Assembly (NCBI GenBank): GCA_029959085.1
Contig: JARWIR010000031.1
Span: forward strand, 7,378,001 to 7,442,000
Direction: 5' to 3'
Source: Nemophila menziesii
Lineage: Eukaryota > Streptophyta > Magnoliopsida > Boraginales > Hydrophyllaceae
DNA: 64,000 nucleotides
Position 1 is the first letter of the stretch; each line of letters opens with the position of its first letter. Below, one piece after another: positions 10,601 through 23,438 of this stretch. The position numbers and the translations under genes were made by a program. The notes under the pieces were generated by a model. That model ran no database searches. It saw only the letters and a program-made list of their open reading frames with translations, and had not been told where the DNA came from.

Positions 10601-10627
10601 GTGCCTTCAGGCACGGGCAATACCTAG
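10601..10627 (+). other. Helitron 2 3' terminal hairpin
   Basis: Stem GTGCC/GGCAC, loop TTCA, then 13 bases ending in CTAG with T following. Compared with Helitron 1 the stem differs by a compensated T-A to C-G pair, so pairing is maintained. Confidence 0.88.
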
Positions 10628-11230
10628 TATATATATATATATATACACGACACAAATACCATTCTATCAAATTTTAATATTAATTTAAGATATTTAACAC
10701 GATAACAATTTATTTAGACAATATAAATTTATGTTATGTATAATATTAATTATTTTAATTATTTAATGTATTATATTTTATAAATTTTAACATATATAGT
10801 TTGATTTATTTGTCTAATGGAGTGTCTCTTTACTTCACATTATTTAATGACAGTTTTTTGGATTTAATCAAAATTGAATTATATATCACTATATATGTCA
10901 ATTTTGACATAATATTAATATATTAATGATGATATAAAAAACAAAGATGACAAAAAATAAATTTCTTCTTTTTACAAAGGCTAATCAAAAAGTTTTTTGA
11001 CATTTTATATTTGTTATCAGTATATTGTCAAGAATATAAGAGATCCCATTTTGAAAGTTCGTTCTAAGTTCTTTAAAATGTCAAGATAGACCATAAATCT
11101 ACTTTGGTTAAAAACACAAAAGAAGGATGGCTCATCCAATGTATCTAGGGTGCAAATAATTAAGGATTACATATTATAAATCATACAAAAAATTGAATAT
11201 TTATTACAACAAAAAATTTGGCGCAACATA
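10628..11230. other. AT-rich non-coding DNA
   Basis: No gene seen. It starts with the TA-rich Helitron target. Matches copy B 55089-55680, where the TA run (55025-55088) is uninterrupted. Confidence 0.6.
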
Positions 11231-13290
11231 ATTTTTTTTGTCAAAAGAACATCTTACATAATACCATTAATACAATGATTAACAATGAAATTAAAAGAAC
11301 CAATTAACAAGAAATATATCCAGTTAGAAAGATCCACATTTCTTCTCGTGCACTTTGCCAATGAATCCGATGTAGTACTGAAATTCCTACTAATATGGGC
11401 GAACTTCCATAAGGGACATTGAACTAACCATCTTCTAATTTCAGCTTGAAGAGGTTTGAGACTCCAATGGAGGTCGATCAATTTTTTAATGCCTTGAACT
11501 AAGTCAAGGTTATCAGAGTAGAAAGAACAACTCTGAGAAATGAGATCACTAGCTAATCTCATGGCTAAAATAATGGCCCAAGCTTCACCCTCAATCACAT
11601 TATTGACATAACATCTATTATTTACCCTTGGAGAAATACACCCCTCCTTTAACCCAATAACAATGAGGATCACTGGATCCCATTCTTTTTTAGAGGATGT
11701 GTCACAAACCCAAACCATTTCTGCATCATCGTTAAGAACACGATTCTCAACACCTTCTCCGTCATTTCCATTACCAATTTTGCCTCCCTTTTTCTCCTTG
11801 TTGCACATACCAAATAACCTTGATATAAGATCATTGGTATTGCGTGATACACGCAATTTCTTATTCTCATGAAAGCACTTCATTCTTTCTTTTCAGTTGT
11901 TCCAAGTAGTAATAAGAATATATACCGTAATAAGGTTTTTATCCCATCCGTTGTCTGAAAAACAAGTAATAGTAAGAAGTAAACACTTTGCAAACTTAAT
12001 ATTCGCATTATTGTCAATTTTGATTTGCATCAGAGAGGACGACAAAACTTGCATACTAAAGGGGCATTTAAGAAGAAGATGTTCAACAATTTCCACGTCT
12101 AATTCACACCACTCACAAATATTATTGTTCACAAATCTTCTTTTTTTAGATTACATTTTATTGGGAAATCGTCGTTACATATTTTGCAACACAAATTCTT
12201 AACCTTGGCCAGAACGTTGGCTTTCCAAATGGTATTCAAAATAAAACTCATGTTAGCCTCTACACTATTGGATGTATTAGCTTCAAAAGAATTTCTTCCT
12301 CTACAGTCGCATGATAACCCGATTTAGTGGAATAGCTCCCTTTCTTACTTAACGACCAAAAATTTTTACCCTCCTCATCCAATTGCATTATGTGGATTTT
12401 CTTAATCAAGGTGAAAATATAAGACGGGAACAAGGAGTTAAGAAACTCAAGGTTACACCCTGACATATCGTATTGAAAAGCTCATTAACCACCATAACCG
12501 AGCAATTGATGGTTGTTCAACACGAATTCCTTTGACAATCCAATTATGTTTCCAAATATTAACCAAAAAACCATTACCAATTTGAAAAAATGTGTATTTT
12601 TTAAGAACTGAATTCCTTTGTACAAACTTGCCCAACTCCATAATCTTTTTTTATCAAATTTGGCATCCCAGATGTTACAATTTGGAGAATAAATACCTTT
12701 GAGAACTCTAGCAGTAAAAGATTCAGGTTTGTTGATAATTCTCCATGCATGATTAGCCAGCATAATTAAGTTCATTTTTTGGAATCTCTAAATCCAAGTC
12801 CACCAATTATTTTAGCCCTTAAAGTTTTTATCCACACAACTCAATGAATTCTCTTTTTACTTTTAGAATCCCACCGAAAATTCGAAACAATACTAGAAAA
12901 TTTCTTACAAAGACATTCATGAATTTCAAAGATAGACATCTCATAGTTAGAAATAGCTTGTAGAATAGCCTTAATACGGTCTTCTTTACCACCTTCCGAC
13001 AAGAGACAAGCAATCCAGCTCGTAGATTTAGATATCAATCTATCTTTAATATAATTATGGTTCATAGTCTTTTCCCTTCTTAGAGTAAGTGGTATTCCCA
13101 GATTTTTACCAAGGGACTTGGTAATACTAATATTAAGTTTTTACGAGACCTCCCTACAAATATTATATGTAGTACCATTACTAAAAGAATGGCTGATTTT
13201 TGGAGGTTAATTCTTTGACCTGAAGCATTACATATATTGATTATTTGGTTATCAAAAATTCAACACAACTTTACATGAGGAAAATCTCCA
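11231..13290 (-). mobile_element. L1-type LINE, 5'-truncated and decayed (copy A)
   Basis: Minus-strand remains of the second open reading frame of a plant L1-like non-LTR retrotransposon. In coding order: the end of the reverse transcriptase and its thumb region (13065 down to 12480; SGQRINLQKSAIL-type text, then MNLIMLANHAWRIINKPESF and ARVLKGIYSP), the zf-RVT zinc-binding motif (12132-11893; CEWCELDVEIVEHLLLKCPF), and an RNase H-like domain (11883-11254; EGEAWAIILAMRLA, YSDNLDLV). It ends in A8 at 11231-11238 (seen as T8). Frames are interrupted by stops and shifts. No endonuclease or main RT core with YxDD is found, so it is 5'-truncated. Copy B carries the same element at 55680-57690. 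Confidence 0.8.
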
Positions 13291-15038
<1,748 letters not shown>

Positions 15039-15431
15039 CGTGAGGAGAATTGCCGCCTCACTTTTAAAATTTAGCTAGCTAAATTTAGTATAAAAAAACA
15101 TAATGATAGAATAATAGAATATATACCTACATTCTTCTTTCTATCGGCTCTCCCATCTCTTTCTCTCTTAGAACATATACACTCGAGCTCTTAGTGGGGT
15201 AATTGCAACCACATAGTGCGTTCTTCTCCCTTCTCATATGTATGTTCTTCGGGGGATTGGGGATTTAAGGCCCCATGACTTCAACCTTAATAAAATAAAA
15301 CCCAACCCCCATTTCCCATTACAACCTCACTAGAAGAAGGCAAAAAACCCAATACACCCCCTTCTCCTTTGTTTTTACGGTGAAACAAACCAAATCAAAA
15401 CAAAAACCCCATATAGCGATTTACCACATCT

Positions 15432-15433
<2 letters not shown>

Positions 15434-15484
<51 letters not shown>
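15434..15484. repeat. (CT)n microsatellite
   Basis: 51 bp of CT repeat just upstream of the pyrimidine-rich LTR target. The copy B counterpart (59822-59908) is longer. Confidence 0.95.
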
Positions 15485-15489
<5 letters not shown>

Positions 15490-15606
15490 CTCACAAGAAC
15501 CACACCTTCATCAACAAGCTTCACCGTCCCCTCCTCACTATCATTACCTCCACCTTCTCACCATCCACCTCCACCTTCCACCTCCACCTTCCATCTTCAC
15601 CACCAT

Positions 15607-15992
15607 TGGTGTCGCCTAGGGTGTGATAAAAATAAGATAAAATAAAGTCTAGAAAACTACGCACTCTCACCCTAGACAGGCACAATACTGCTAGTATTAC
15701 AGGACGTATGCAAGTTTTAGTTAGTAAGTTGAGTTCGTTCTCAGGGACTTAAGTGTGCTAGTCGAATAGGTAACAATAACGAGTAAACAATAATTAATTA
15801 AAAGACAGAAAAGTAAAGAGAGAATAAATTCGAAATTAATTAAACTAAGAAATTAAAGACAATAAAATAAAAAACGAAGAATATGAGATGAGAAATATAG
15901 CTTAGGTTTTGCTAGTATGCACTAATTCTTCTAGTTCTTTCTATTAGATCTAGTTAATAAGGGAGAATATTAGCTCTTGTATACTTAGTCAG
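15607..15992 (-). mobile_element. Truncated LTR (copy A version of the solo LTR)
   Basis: Starts with TGGTGTCGCCTAGGG directly after ACCAT (15602-15606), exactly as the solo LTR in copy B. It covers only the first about 386 bp (the LTR's 3' end, since it lies in reverse). It then jumps at AGTCAG to flank sequence that in copy B lies beyond 62076. A deletion of about 1.68 kb with 2-bp microhomology (AG) explains it. Confidence 0.88.
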
Positions 15993-17690
15993 CATCCGAG
16001 ATCTATTTGTTTTTTCTTGTGATTAATGCTTGCTTATTTGCAGGTGAACAGAGCCCTTGGGTCCAGCCCCCTTTGGATCCAACCCTTTGGGTCTAGTCCT
16101 TTGGGTTCAGTCTGATAATTGTGTTGTAGCAAAAAATCTATTTTTTGATCCTATGAAATCTTTTTTGGTAATTATCAAGTTACACTTAGGAATGTTTGTC
16201 ATTTGTGTTTCCGAAAGTTAAAAATTCACTATATTATTTAAAAATTTAAAAATTACACACTGATTTGTTAAATTTGCAGGTAAAAATGGGATAGGGTCCA
16301 ACCCCTTGGTTTTATAATGTGAAAGTGTTAATATCTTGATGAATCCGGATAAAAAAATTAATATATAAAAATTTATTCAAACACTTCAACATGAATACAA
16401 CCCATAGGGTACATCATTGGACACAGACATGGACATATAAAAAACGAGACTTGGGTACAAACCCTATTGTATTTGGACTATCACATGGACAAAATCCGTT
16501 AGGACACGGACAAACACTAAATGCAATTATATAAAAAATCCTTTCACATAACTTAAATAAATTAAAAACCAACATAGGTCTGTATCTATGGGTACGGGAT
16601 CTATCAGATTATTGAAAAGAAAAAAAAATAAAAAAGGGTAAAGTTGGAAAAAATACAACCAAAAAGTGAAACTAGGCACTATTAAGTAGGTTTTTGTAAT
16701 TAGGCTTTAAAAATTAAAAAATAAGTTATGTTAAATTTAGGCTCTAATTTGTATATTCCTCATGTTCTTCTTCCTCTCGTGATTCGTGTACTAGGCCAAC
16801 TCTAATTTCACGAATTATGAGTTATGTCTAAAATTGTTGATTCATTTATTGGAAGTTATCAATTCGTAAATCTAGTATTTTTTAAATGCTTTGTATAAAC
16901 CTAATGTTTAATTTCACCATTGGTCCCTGCTTCACGCCTTATTTTGGTTAATTGGGTTCAAATGAATCATTGGTCCCGGCTAAATATTTTCTATACATTC
17001 CCAGGCAATTTTTGGGTTTCTGATCACGATCCACTCATATGAATTATTAATGGTATCTCTCTCGCAAGTGTATTTGGTAACCAACATTTGTTGTCGTAGT
17101 GGAAACCAAGTAAGTTCTCATTATCAAGTTACACGTAAAAAAAGTATTGTATGTGTATATCCGTTTACATTCGTGATAGAAGTTAAATCTTAATGTCTCA
17201 TTTATTGATAATTCTATAGTTCATTCACAGTTTAGAAACTTTTTGCTATATGGGGGAATGTCAATTGGATTTTATGTTAGCCACTGGGTTGTTATTACAC
17301 TTCCTTCATCTGGGATGTACATGGTCATGTTTCACTTGAGTATTAGTTGACTATGTTTGTATGCTCTCTTTCCATATTGCAATTTTTTTTCATACATATA
17401 CACTACAATTTTCACACAAACTAGCATGACCTCGTTTTAGCTTATTGTAGTGGCTGGATGAGACCCGTGTTAGCACCAAAATATTTCAGATATACATACA
17501 GATAAAGTAAGATCAATATTATTTATTAGGCAAAACTTTTAGGTGGGCCTATCGTGTCTACAATATTAATATCTCTACCCAAGATTTGAACACATGAAGA
17601 ATCTGAGTTTTGTATTCAAAACTTTTCTATCGAAAACTCCAAGGTCGTCGAGGAAGCCATTGCGATGTGGGTAAATGTTTTATATTTACC
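15993..17690. other. Non-coding DNA, conserved in both copies
   Basis: Contains repeated text of the type CCCTTGGGTCCA / CCTTTGGGT (16040-16110, 16290) and intron-like AT-rich sequence. No reading frame is recognised. Copy B counterpart: 62075-63770. Confidence 0.5.
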
Positions 17691-17762
17691 ATTGTTGTTA
17701 AGTGCGAGATGCGCAAAAAATGATGAGACCACAAATAGCGTGAAGCGCAAAGCGCTCGATTA

Positions 17763-17767
17763 AGCGC
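17763..17767 (+). other. Target site duplication AGCGC (left)
   Basis: AGCGC abuts the left LTR and is repeated at 25022-25026. Copy B (63853-63857 region) has a single copy, reading TTAAGCGCTAGATT. Confidence 0.95.
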
Positions 17768-19350
17768 TGATGTCTCCCTAAATGTTCTAATTTTATGCCA
17801 TTGGGAGACATCATTTTTGGTGTTTATTTGATTATTTAGATAGACTTTTGGTGCTAATAAGCAATAATCCGGAATTTCCATTTTATTTCTAGTAATTTTG
17901 ATTTATTAAACTTTTACGCGTAATATTGGTATTTTTAGTGTAAAGTTTACAGGTTTTAGATGTTAGCTAGAAGAGGAATCCGAGGAGAAAGTCAAAGATC
18001 ATGATATGGAGTCAAGACTTAAAGATAAATCCCGAAGATATTATTTTTAGAGCTGAAAATCTATTTTCCAGGCCATAGATTGCTGATTTCGAGGTGCTTA
18101 AGAGATGATTTAGCCGCTGACCCTTGAAGAGATTATGTTCCTTATCGAGTTACGGAACTTTAGCAACTGGAATGAGGTCAATCGGGGTCATAACGAAGCG
18201 GGAAAAGCCGTTTGAGTGAAGGTGTATCAGCAGTTACGGGATTTGGGCTTAATTAGTGGACTTGGGCTTTTCTAATTTTTACTTAATCCTTAAGTAAAAG
18301 CCCTAATCCGATTTTATGATTATAAATAGGTCTTTAGACCTCATTATTCAGTACCTCTCATTTTATTCTTCAAATTAAATCATCATTAGAAGAGAGCGTC
18401 CAGAGAGAAAGTCAGAAGCAAGGAAAAGGAGAAAGTTTAGAGCTGGAGAAAGTCATCTTCTCCAAATCACAGCCAAACCCGATTCTTAATTAGGTTCTAT
18501 CTTTTATTTCTGTAATTGAAGAACATGAATTCTTTCTGTTTTAATTTAGTTTTTCTTTTTAATATGAGCTAAGCTTTTCATAGTGCTTGAGAACAAACAA
18601 TGGGTGAATCCTAATTTTATGAAATAACGAATGTTGAATTTGGGTTTTTATTGAATTAAACTAAATTAGGGCTTTTACTCTTTTCAATAAATTGAGATTA
18701 TTTTACTGTTTTTAGCGTCATGAACTAGCAACAGGTGTTAGTATTTAGGCTATTCCAATTAGTGGCAATTGGATCATCCTGACGGAGGGTTTAGATACAG
18801 AACCATTTATTCAATCTAGGATAGAAGTTATTGATTCTGACGAACTTAGCTAATTCTAGGGCCAATGAGGTAATAAAACTTAAACATCCAACGGTGGATC
18901 ATATTTACCCTGACGGGACTAGTGACACTTTAGGATCGCCTTATAATCCACCCTAACGGGGGTATAAGGAATTTAGAATCTCGACCATTGTAATTGACCA
19001 ATTTAGCCCTTAAACAACATAAGTTAGGAAATAAGATTGGGAGGATCCTTGCGTTCTCAAGTGCTACTTCTCATATTGCGTTTTACATCATTTTACTTGC
19101 GTCTTAGGTTTACTTGCATTTAATTATTTGTCTTTTATTCATTAGCTTTAATCAACAAAACCAAACAAACATTTTATAGTCTTTTATTTTCATAAGTGCA
19201 TCAATCACTATTTGCTAGACATTGTGATCAACCATTCCGTCCTTGGAACGAATCTGATTTATTAGTTATTACTACTTGGGACAACCGTACACTTGCGGTT
19301 GTGGTTCGATTTACATTTTCATTTAATTTAGAACACACAAAGGACCACCA
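17768..19350 (+). repeat. 5' LTR of young element
   Basis: 1583 bp, TG...CA ends. A TATA box (TATAAATAGG, 18321) lies 550 bp into the LTR, preceded by the self-complementary TTAATCCTTAAG/CTTAAGTAAAAGCC area. This marks the likely Pol II promoter, with R starting about 30 bp downstream. Confidence 0.95.
18321..18330 (+). promoter_or_regulatory. LTR TATA box
   Basis: TATAAATAGG in the 5' LTR; the identical motif in the 3' LTR is at 23992. Related LTRs in the window also have TATA-like motifs in the matching position. Confidence 0.7.
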
Positions 19351-19356
19351 AGTTTT

Positions 19357-19374
19357 TGGCGCCGCTGCCGGGGA
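19357..19374 (+). promoter_or_regulatory. Primer binding site, tRNA-Asp type
   Basis: TGGCGCCGCTGCCGGGGA, 6 bases after the LTR end, complementary to the 3' end of plant tRNA-Asp at 17 of 18 positions. Asp priming is usual for Athila/Tat-type elements. Confidence 0.88.
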
Positions 19375-19511
19375 CGGTAGCGTGTGACCACGGTGTTTAT
19401 CCTTTAGTGACAGTTGCATTTATTTTTATTTTTCAGTTTTACGCGTGTGTTTGTTTTGTTTTGTTTTTACAGGTGCTTTATTCAGGTAATGATCAAGAAA
19501 TTTAATTAAAG

Positions 19512-20756
19512 ATGTATAGAGGACATTACCCAGATCCCGATCCATATGACTATTGGGAAGACTCTTCGGGACAACAACAATGGGGTAGTAACTTCTACCA
19601 ACAACCTTATCAATACCCGCAAGAGCAAGGATGGAACAATCAATGGATCAGAAGTACTCAACAACAAACACCATATCACTATCAACACGAGCAAGAATGG
19701 AACAACCAGTGGGTTGAAAACATTCAACAGACTTCACCTCAACACTATCAGCAAGAGACACTACTAGAGAGAGTTAATCGCCTACGCGAGGAATTTCAAG
19801 CAGGAGAACCAGAGCGTAAGGCAAGAGATGAGGAATTCAAAGCCACCCATGCACTCATACAACAGAGCCTAGATCAAATGGCTGCCCGAAACAACCCTCC
19901 TAACTTAGTTGAAACTGGTAGTATGTCTTATGAAGATTCCACTCCCCCGAGGGATAGAAGAGATCAACTGGAAGAAGTAGTTGAGGAGGAGGTGTTGAAG
20001 GAAGATACTATTGATAGTGATATGACCATCATGCCGGTTATAAATGAAGACCACCATGTGGTTAACAATCCTATTAGCATGGTGGAAGAAGGAGTAGCAA
20101 CAAAAATCCTAGAAATTGAAGCTGAGATTTCTATTCCTATGGTGCGTGCACATGATCCAGAGACTGAACGCAAACAAGAAGAAGAGGTGATCGAGATTCA
20201 GATTCCACATCGAGAATATGATGAAGTAATAGTGGAAGATTGGATTGAAAGCGAAGACGAATGTGAAGTGGTTGAGAAATCAATTGAAGAGTTAAAGCTT
20301 CATAATAAAAGAGAAATCGAATTCCCACCACAAAAAGTTCACCAATCCCTATCTCCACCACTAGTCATCATTAGAGATAAAATATCGGAATCACCTCTAT
20401 TATTAAAAATGATCAAGAGGTGTTACGCAAGAAAGGTGCTACACCGCGAGAGTAAAGCGGCAAGGAGAAGCACCTACCCACCACACTTTAAAGAGGAACG
20501 CGAGATTAAAGAAAATACAAATGAGCTTATACCGTCGAGAACGGTTATCTACTATCGTGTGGTGAAGAACGAGTTTCGCCATGAAAGCAAGAAGGCGAAA
20601 CGGAGATACTACCCTCCCCCTTTCAGAGATCGATTGAATAAAATTTTATGGGGGAAGGTTTCAAAGCTTACATGCCAAGGACGAGGCGAATTCAAGCGGA
20701 GGAGAACCGCAAGGGCCTCAATACCATCTTCATGGAAGGTAACGCGTCGAACTTAA
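19512..20756 (+). CDS. Gag-position protein of non-autonomous LTR element
   Basis: An intact 414-codon frame beginning 138 bp after the primer site; the first ATG after it is used. The N terminus (about 1-75) is rich in Gln, Tyr, Asn and Trp, with a repeated QEQ-W-N-N-QW pattern (three copies). Residues about 80-130 are charged and probably coiled coil. An acidic block (about 145-270) contains EVIVED. The C-terminal third is basic (K/R-rich, with YPPxF motifs near 325 and 365). I see no CCHC zinc knuckle, protease DSG/DTG or RT motif, so it is not a typical Gag. Homologous decayed pieces occur at 30050-30720 (minus) and 33285-33500 (plus), so the protein belongs to an element family. A role in RNA packaging or particle assembly is only a guess from position. 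Confidence 0.75.
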   Translation: MYRGHYPDPDPYDYWEDSSGQQQWGSNFYQQPYQYPQEQGWNNQWIRSTQQQTPYHYQHEQEWNNQWVENIQQTSPQHYQQETLLERVNRLREEFQAGEPERKARDEEFKATHALIQQSLDQMAARNNPPNLVETGSMSYEDSTPPRDRRDQLEEVVEEEVLKEDTIDSDMTIMPVINEDHHVVNNPISMVEEGVATKILEIEAEISIPMVRAHDPETERKQEEEVIEIQIPHREYDEVIVEDWIESEDECEVVEKSIEELKLHNKREIEFPPQKVHQSLSPPLVIIRDKISESPLLLKMIKRCYARKVLHRESKAARRSTYPPHFKEEREIKENTNELIPSRTVIYYRVVKNEFRHESKKAKRRYYPPPFRDRLNKILWGKVSKLTCQGRGEFKRRRTARASIPSSWKVTRRT

Positions 20757-23420
20757 AGACGTAATAAACAAAAGTGTTTCTTGGGAGACAACCCATGCTT
20801 TAAATTGCTTTCATGTCTTTTAAATTCTTAGTGTAAATTAGAGTAATGGTTATTTATTTAGTGTTTATTTGTAAGAAATGAGGAAGGTTGGTGTTTTTGA
20901 TGATTACAGGAGTGAAGGTCACGAGTTTGGGGTACCTAGAACGAAAAAGAATGAAAATTTTGGGTTCCAATACAGTAGAAACCGGGTACCCGGTTTGTAG
21001 AATGCGGGTACCCGTTTTCGGTGCTGTACCCCAGGTATCAAAACTTCGGAAGATCATAACTTGACGCTCGGAGGTCGGAATTAACTTTTTCTTGAGCCTA
21101 AACCGCATAACTTTTCGAGCTCTATCCAATGGTGAAGTCGAAAATTTCGTATGAACAGCTAAAAGTTTCTGACCCAGCGTTTTGAGGCCCGACATTAGTT
21201 GCGTCTCGTGGTTGCGTCTCCACTTAGCACCATTGATGACGAACCAAAGCTCCAAAAACACTTAAATTCCATCATCAAAACACCAATATATCACCAATCC
21301 TTACCTCTAAACATCATCCCAACACATAATCAATCACAAATCTTTCCAAAAACACCAAGAAATTCAAGTTTTAACCCAAAAATTTCTTCACCAAAACTTA
21401 AATTATATCCTTTAAACCTTTCCAACACCATAGATATTAAATACCCATCTCAACTAAATCACAAATTCCACTACTGTGCCACTTTCAACAATATCAAGAG
21501 ACACAAATTTCATCAAAAGCTTTGGTAATTTGAAGGTTGGAGATTGCAAGTGCAAGGTATCAAATCATCATAAATTCCATGGCCAATCCGGTAAAATAGC
21601 TAGAACTATTCTTTTATTTCTATTACCAGTTGGGAATTAAGATTTATTTTAGTTATTTAGCGGAGGAATTGTGAATTGTTTGAGCATATTAATATTATAT
21701 ATTTTGCAAGTAATCTTTAAGTAGGTGAAAAATTGAGTTTGGGGTCATCAAAGATGACCATGAAGGTTGGAAAAGGTACGAAGAACATGATGAAGATAAA
21801 AAGTTGGATGTTGAGGAAAGCTTTTCGTAGAAGAGATGATGATTTAGAGGGTTAGGAAAAGATGAAGACTTGGAAAATATGACATGAGAGTTCGAAGTAT
21901 GCAAAACTTCAACATGAGACTACACGTAATCGGCCTAGTGCCGATACAGATATGTTTTCCTATCCTTTCTCATTTAGTGTATATTAGTTTAATTGCTTTA
22001 TTGAGTCTTTTCGAGTCGTGGGGACACGACTCATTTTTGAGTTTGGGGTGGGGTTCGTTGCCTCATCCCAGTTTTTATGTGTTTATTTGTTTTAATTGCT
22101 TTCAATAAAATAATTAGGAGTTGCGTTTGACTGTAGAAGATTTTAAATGTCCCTTTTAAGCATACTTCTGATGAATCTATGATAGTAGATAGTGGACTTT
22201 AGGGAATAACATAAAACGCACTTACAATTGCATGCTAACATAGGTAATTGATAGGAAAAATTAATGAACAATGCAAATGAAGTAAGCTTGTACTTAAGGA
22301 ATATGTTTGGTGTGTAGAACGTGAAATCCTAATTAGTAGAGAACCCACCTAGATATGAACTAAAGACAAGCTATGTACTTAGGAAAATGATAGGGGCAGT
22401 TCTTTGTTAGCCATTTGAAGCCTTTTAGCTTGCTATCCCTTCTTATAATTTCATCCGTCTTAGCCCAATTTTGAGCCTTAAGCCTTTTCTTTTGTAGCCA
22501 CGATATAAGCCCATTATCCCTTAGATTATTAAGCATGACCAAATGACCCGCACTTGAATCACAACCCTGAGACTTGTCTCGAGCTTGAGTTTGGGGTGGA
22601 GGGTCCACATTTGGGAAATTACATTGGAAAGGGATTATATGTGTTTGTATTAAGGCACAAAAAGGTAGATGATATTATTATTTGTAACCCTTTGCCGGGA
22701 TTTGAATTTAAAAAAAAAAAAAAAAAAAAAAAGAGAGAAAGAAAAAGAAAATTATAAGAGACATGACTTTTCACATCAAAATGATGGTCATGGGTATCTT
22801 GTACAAAAAAAAAAGAGAAGAAATGAAAAAGAAAATAAAAAGAAAGAAAGAATAAAATAAACCGGCAAAGTGGAATATTTTTGGAATTCATCTTAGTCTC
22901 ATTTGGGTTGACATTGGGGACGCAACATTAGCGCGTCAAATGGGTGAGTGAGAACATTTTTTAGCGTAAACTCAAGCTCGAGGACATTGTTGATGGTAAG
23001 TGAGGAGAGAGCCAAAAGCTCACTTCAAATTTACCAAATATACATCCACACCTTCCTTAAGCCATTATTAAAACCATAAAGACCTCGTGATTCCTAAGTG
23101 CATAGTGAATTTATGATTCTGTTGATAGGGAATACGCTAGGTGGAGCGTTCAAAGCGAGTTAGGATTAATGACCACCCTATAGCCATCATACAGAGATGA
23201 GTACAAGTGTAACCTTCAAGCATTGCGACTTTAATTTTATGATTGAGATTATTTATGTTTGATGTTGCATTATTAGTGTATGTATATGTTAGTTCTTAAT
23301 GTTTGCTATATGAGATTTATCTTTAGCATTGCTTTAGGGTTTATTTGCTAGCTTCTATTTTCTCTTGCATCTACTTCATTCCCCTTGTTTTATTTAATTT
23401 TGCTTTGTCGGGACGACAAA
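20757..23420 (+). other. Long 3' non-coding part of young LTR element
   Basis: Starts with the motif GTCGAACTTAAAGACGT...TTCTTGGGAGACAACCCA, which follows pol in Athila/Tat-like elements and recurs at 33965-34015 and, reversed, at 29975-30040 and 40085. Next comes a block with palindromic GGGTACCC repeats (20988-21020), then AT-rich text and an A-rich tract (22708-22731). No coding seen. Confidence 0.7.
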
Positions 23421-23438
23421 GGTTTGAGTTGGGGGTCT
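23421..23438 (+). other. Polypurine tract
   Basis: GGTTTGAGTTGGGGGTCT directly before the 3' LTR; the G-run serves as plus-strand primer in such elements. Confidence 0.75.

Larger units (their letters stand above)
7297..10627 (+). mobile_element. Helitron 2, chimeric gene-capturing Helitron
   Basis: A 3331-bp non-autonomous Helitron. Its 5' end TCTATATTATATTTC is identical to that of Helitron 1. Its 3' hairpin is GTGCC/GGCAC with loop TTCA (10601-10614), then 13 bases ending in CTAG, followed by T. It lies in a TA-rich stretch 8 bp downstream of the Helitron 1 terminus. Copy B has only TA repeats at that point (from 55025), which proves insertion and sets both ends. Inside, on the plus strand and in this order, are exon and intron fragments of four unrelated genes: L18a-like, glucose-6-phosphate epimerase-like, WAV2-like hydrolase and HCAR. 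No Rep/helicase coding is seen. Multi-gene capture in one direction is known for plant Helitrons; this combination is, as far as I can tell, not one I recognise. Confidence 0.92.

Noticed and set aside
22554..22891. Lys-rich and Phe-rich frames
   Set aside because: Derived from the A-rich tract in the non-coding part of the young LTR element.
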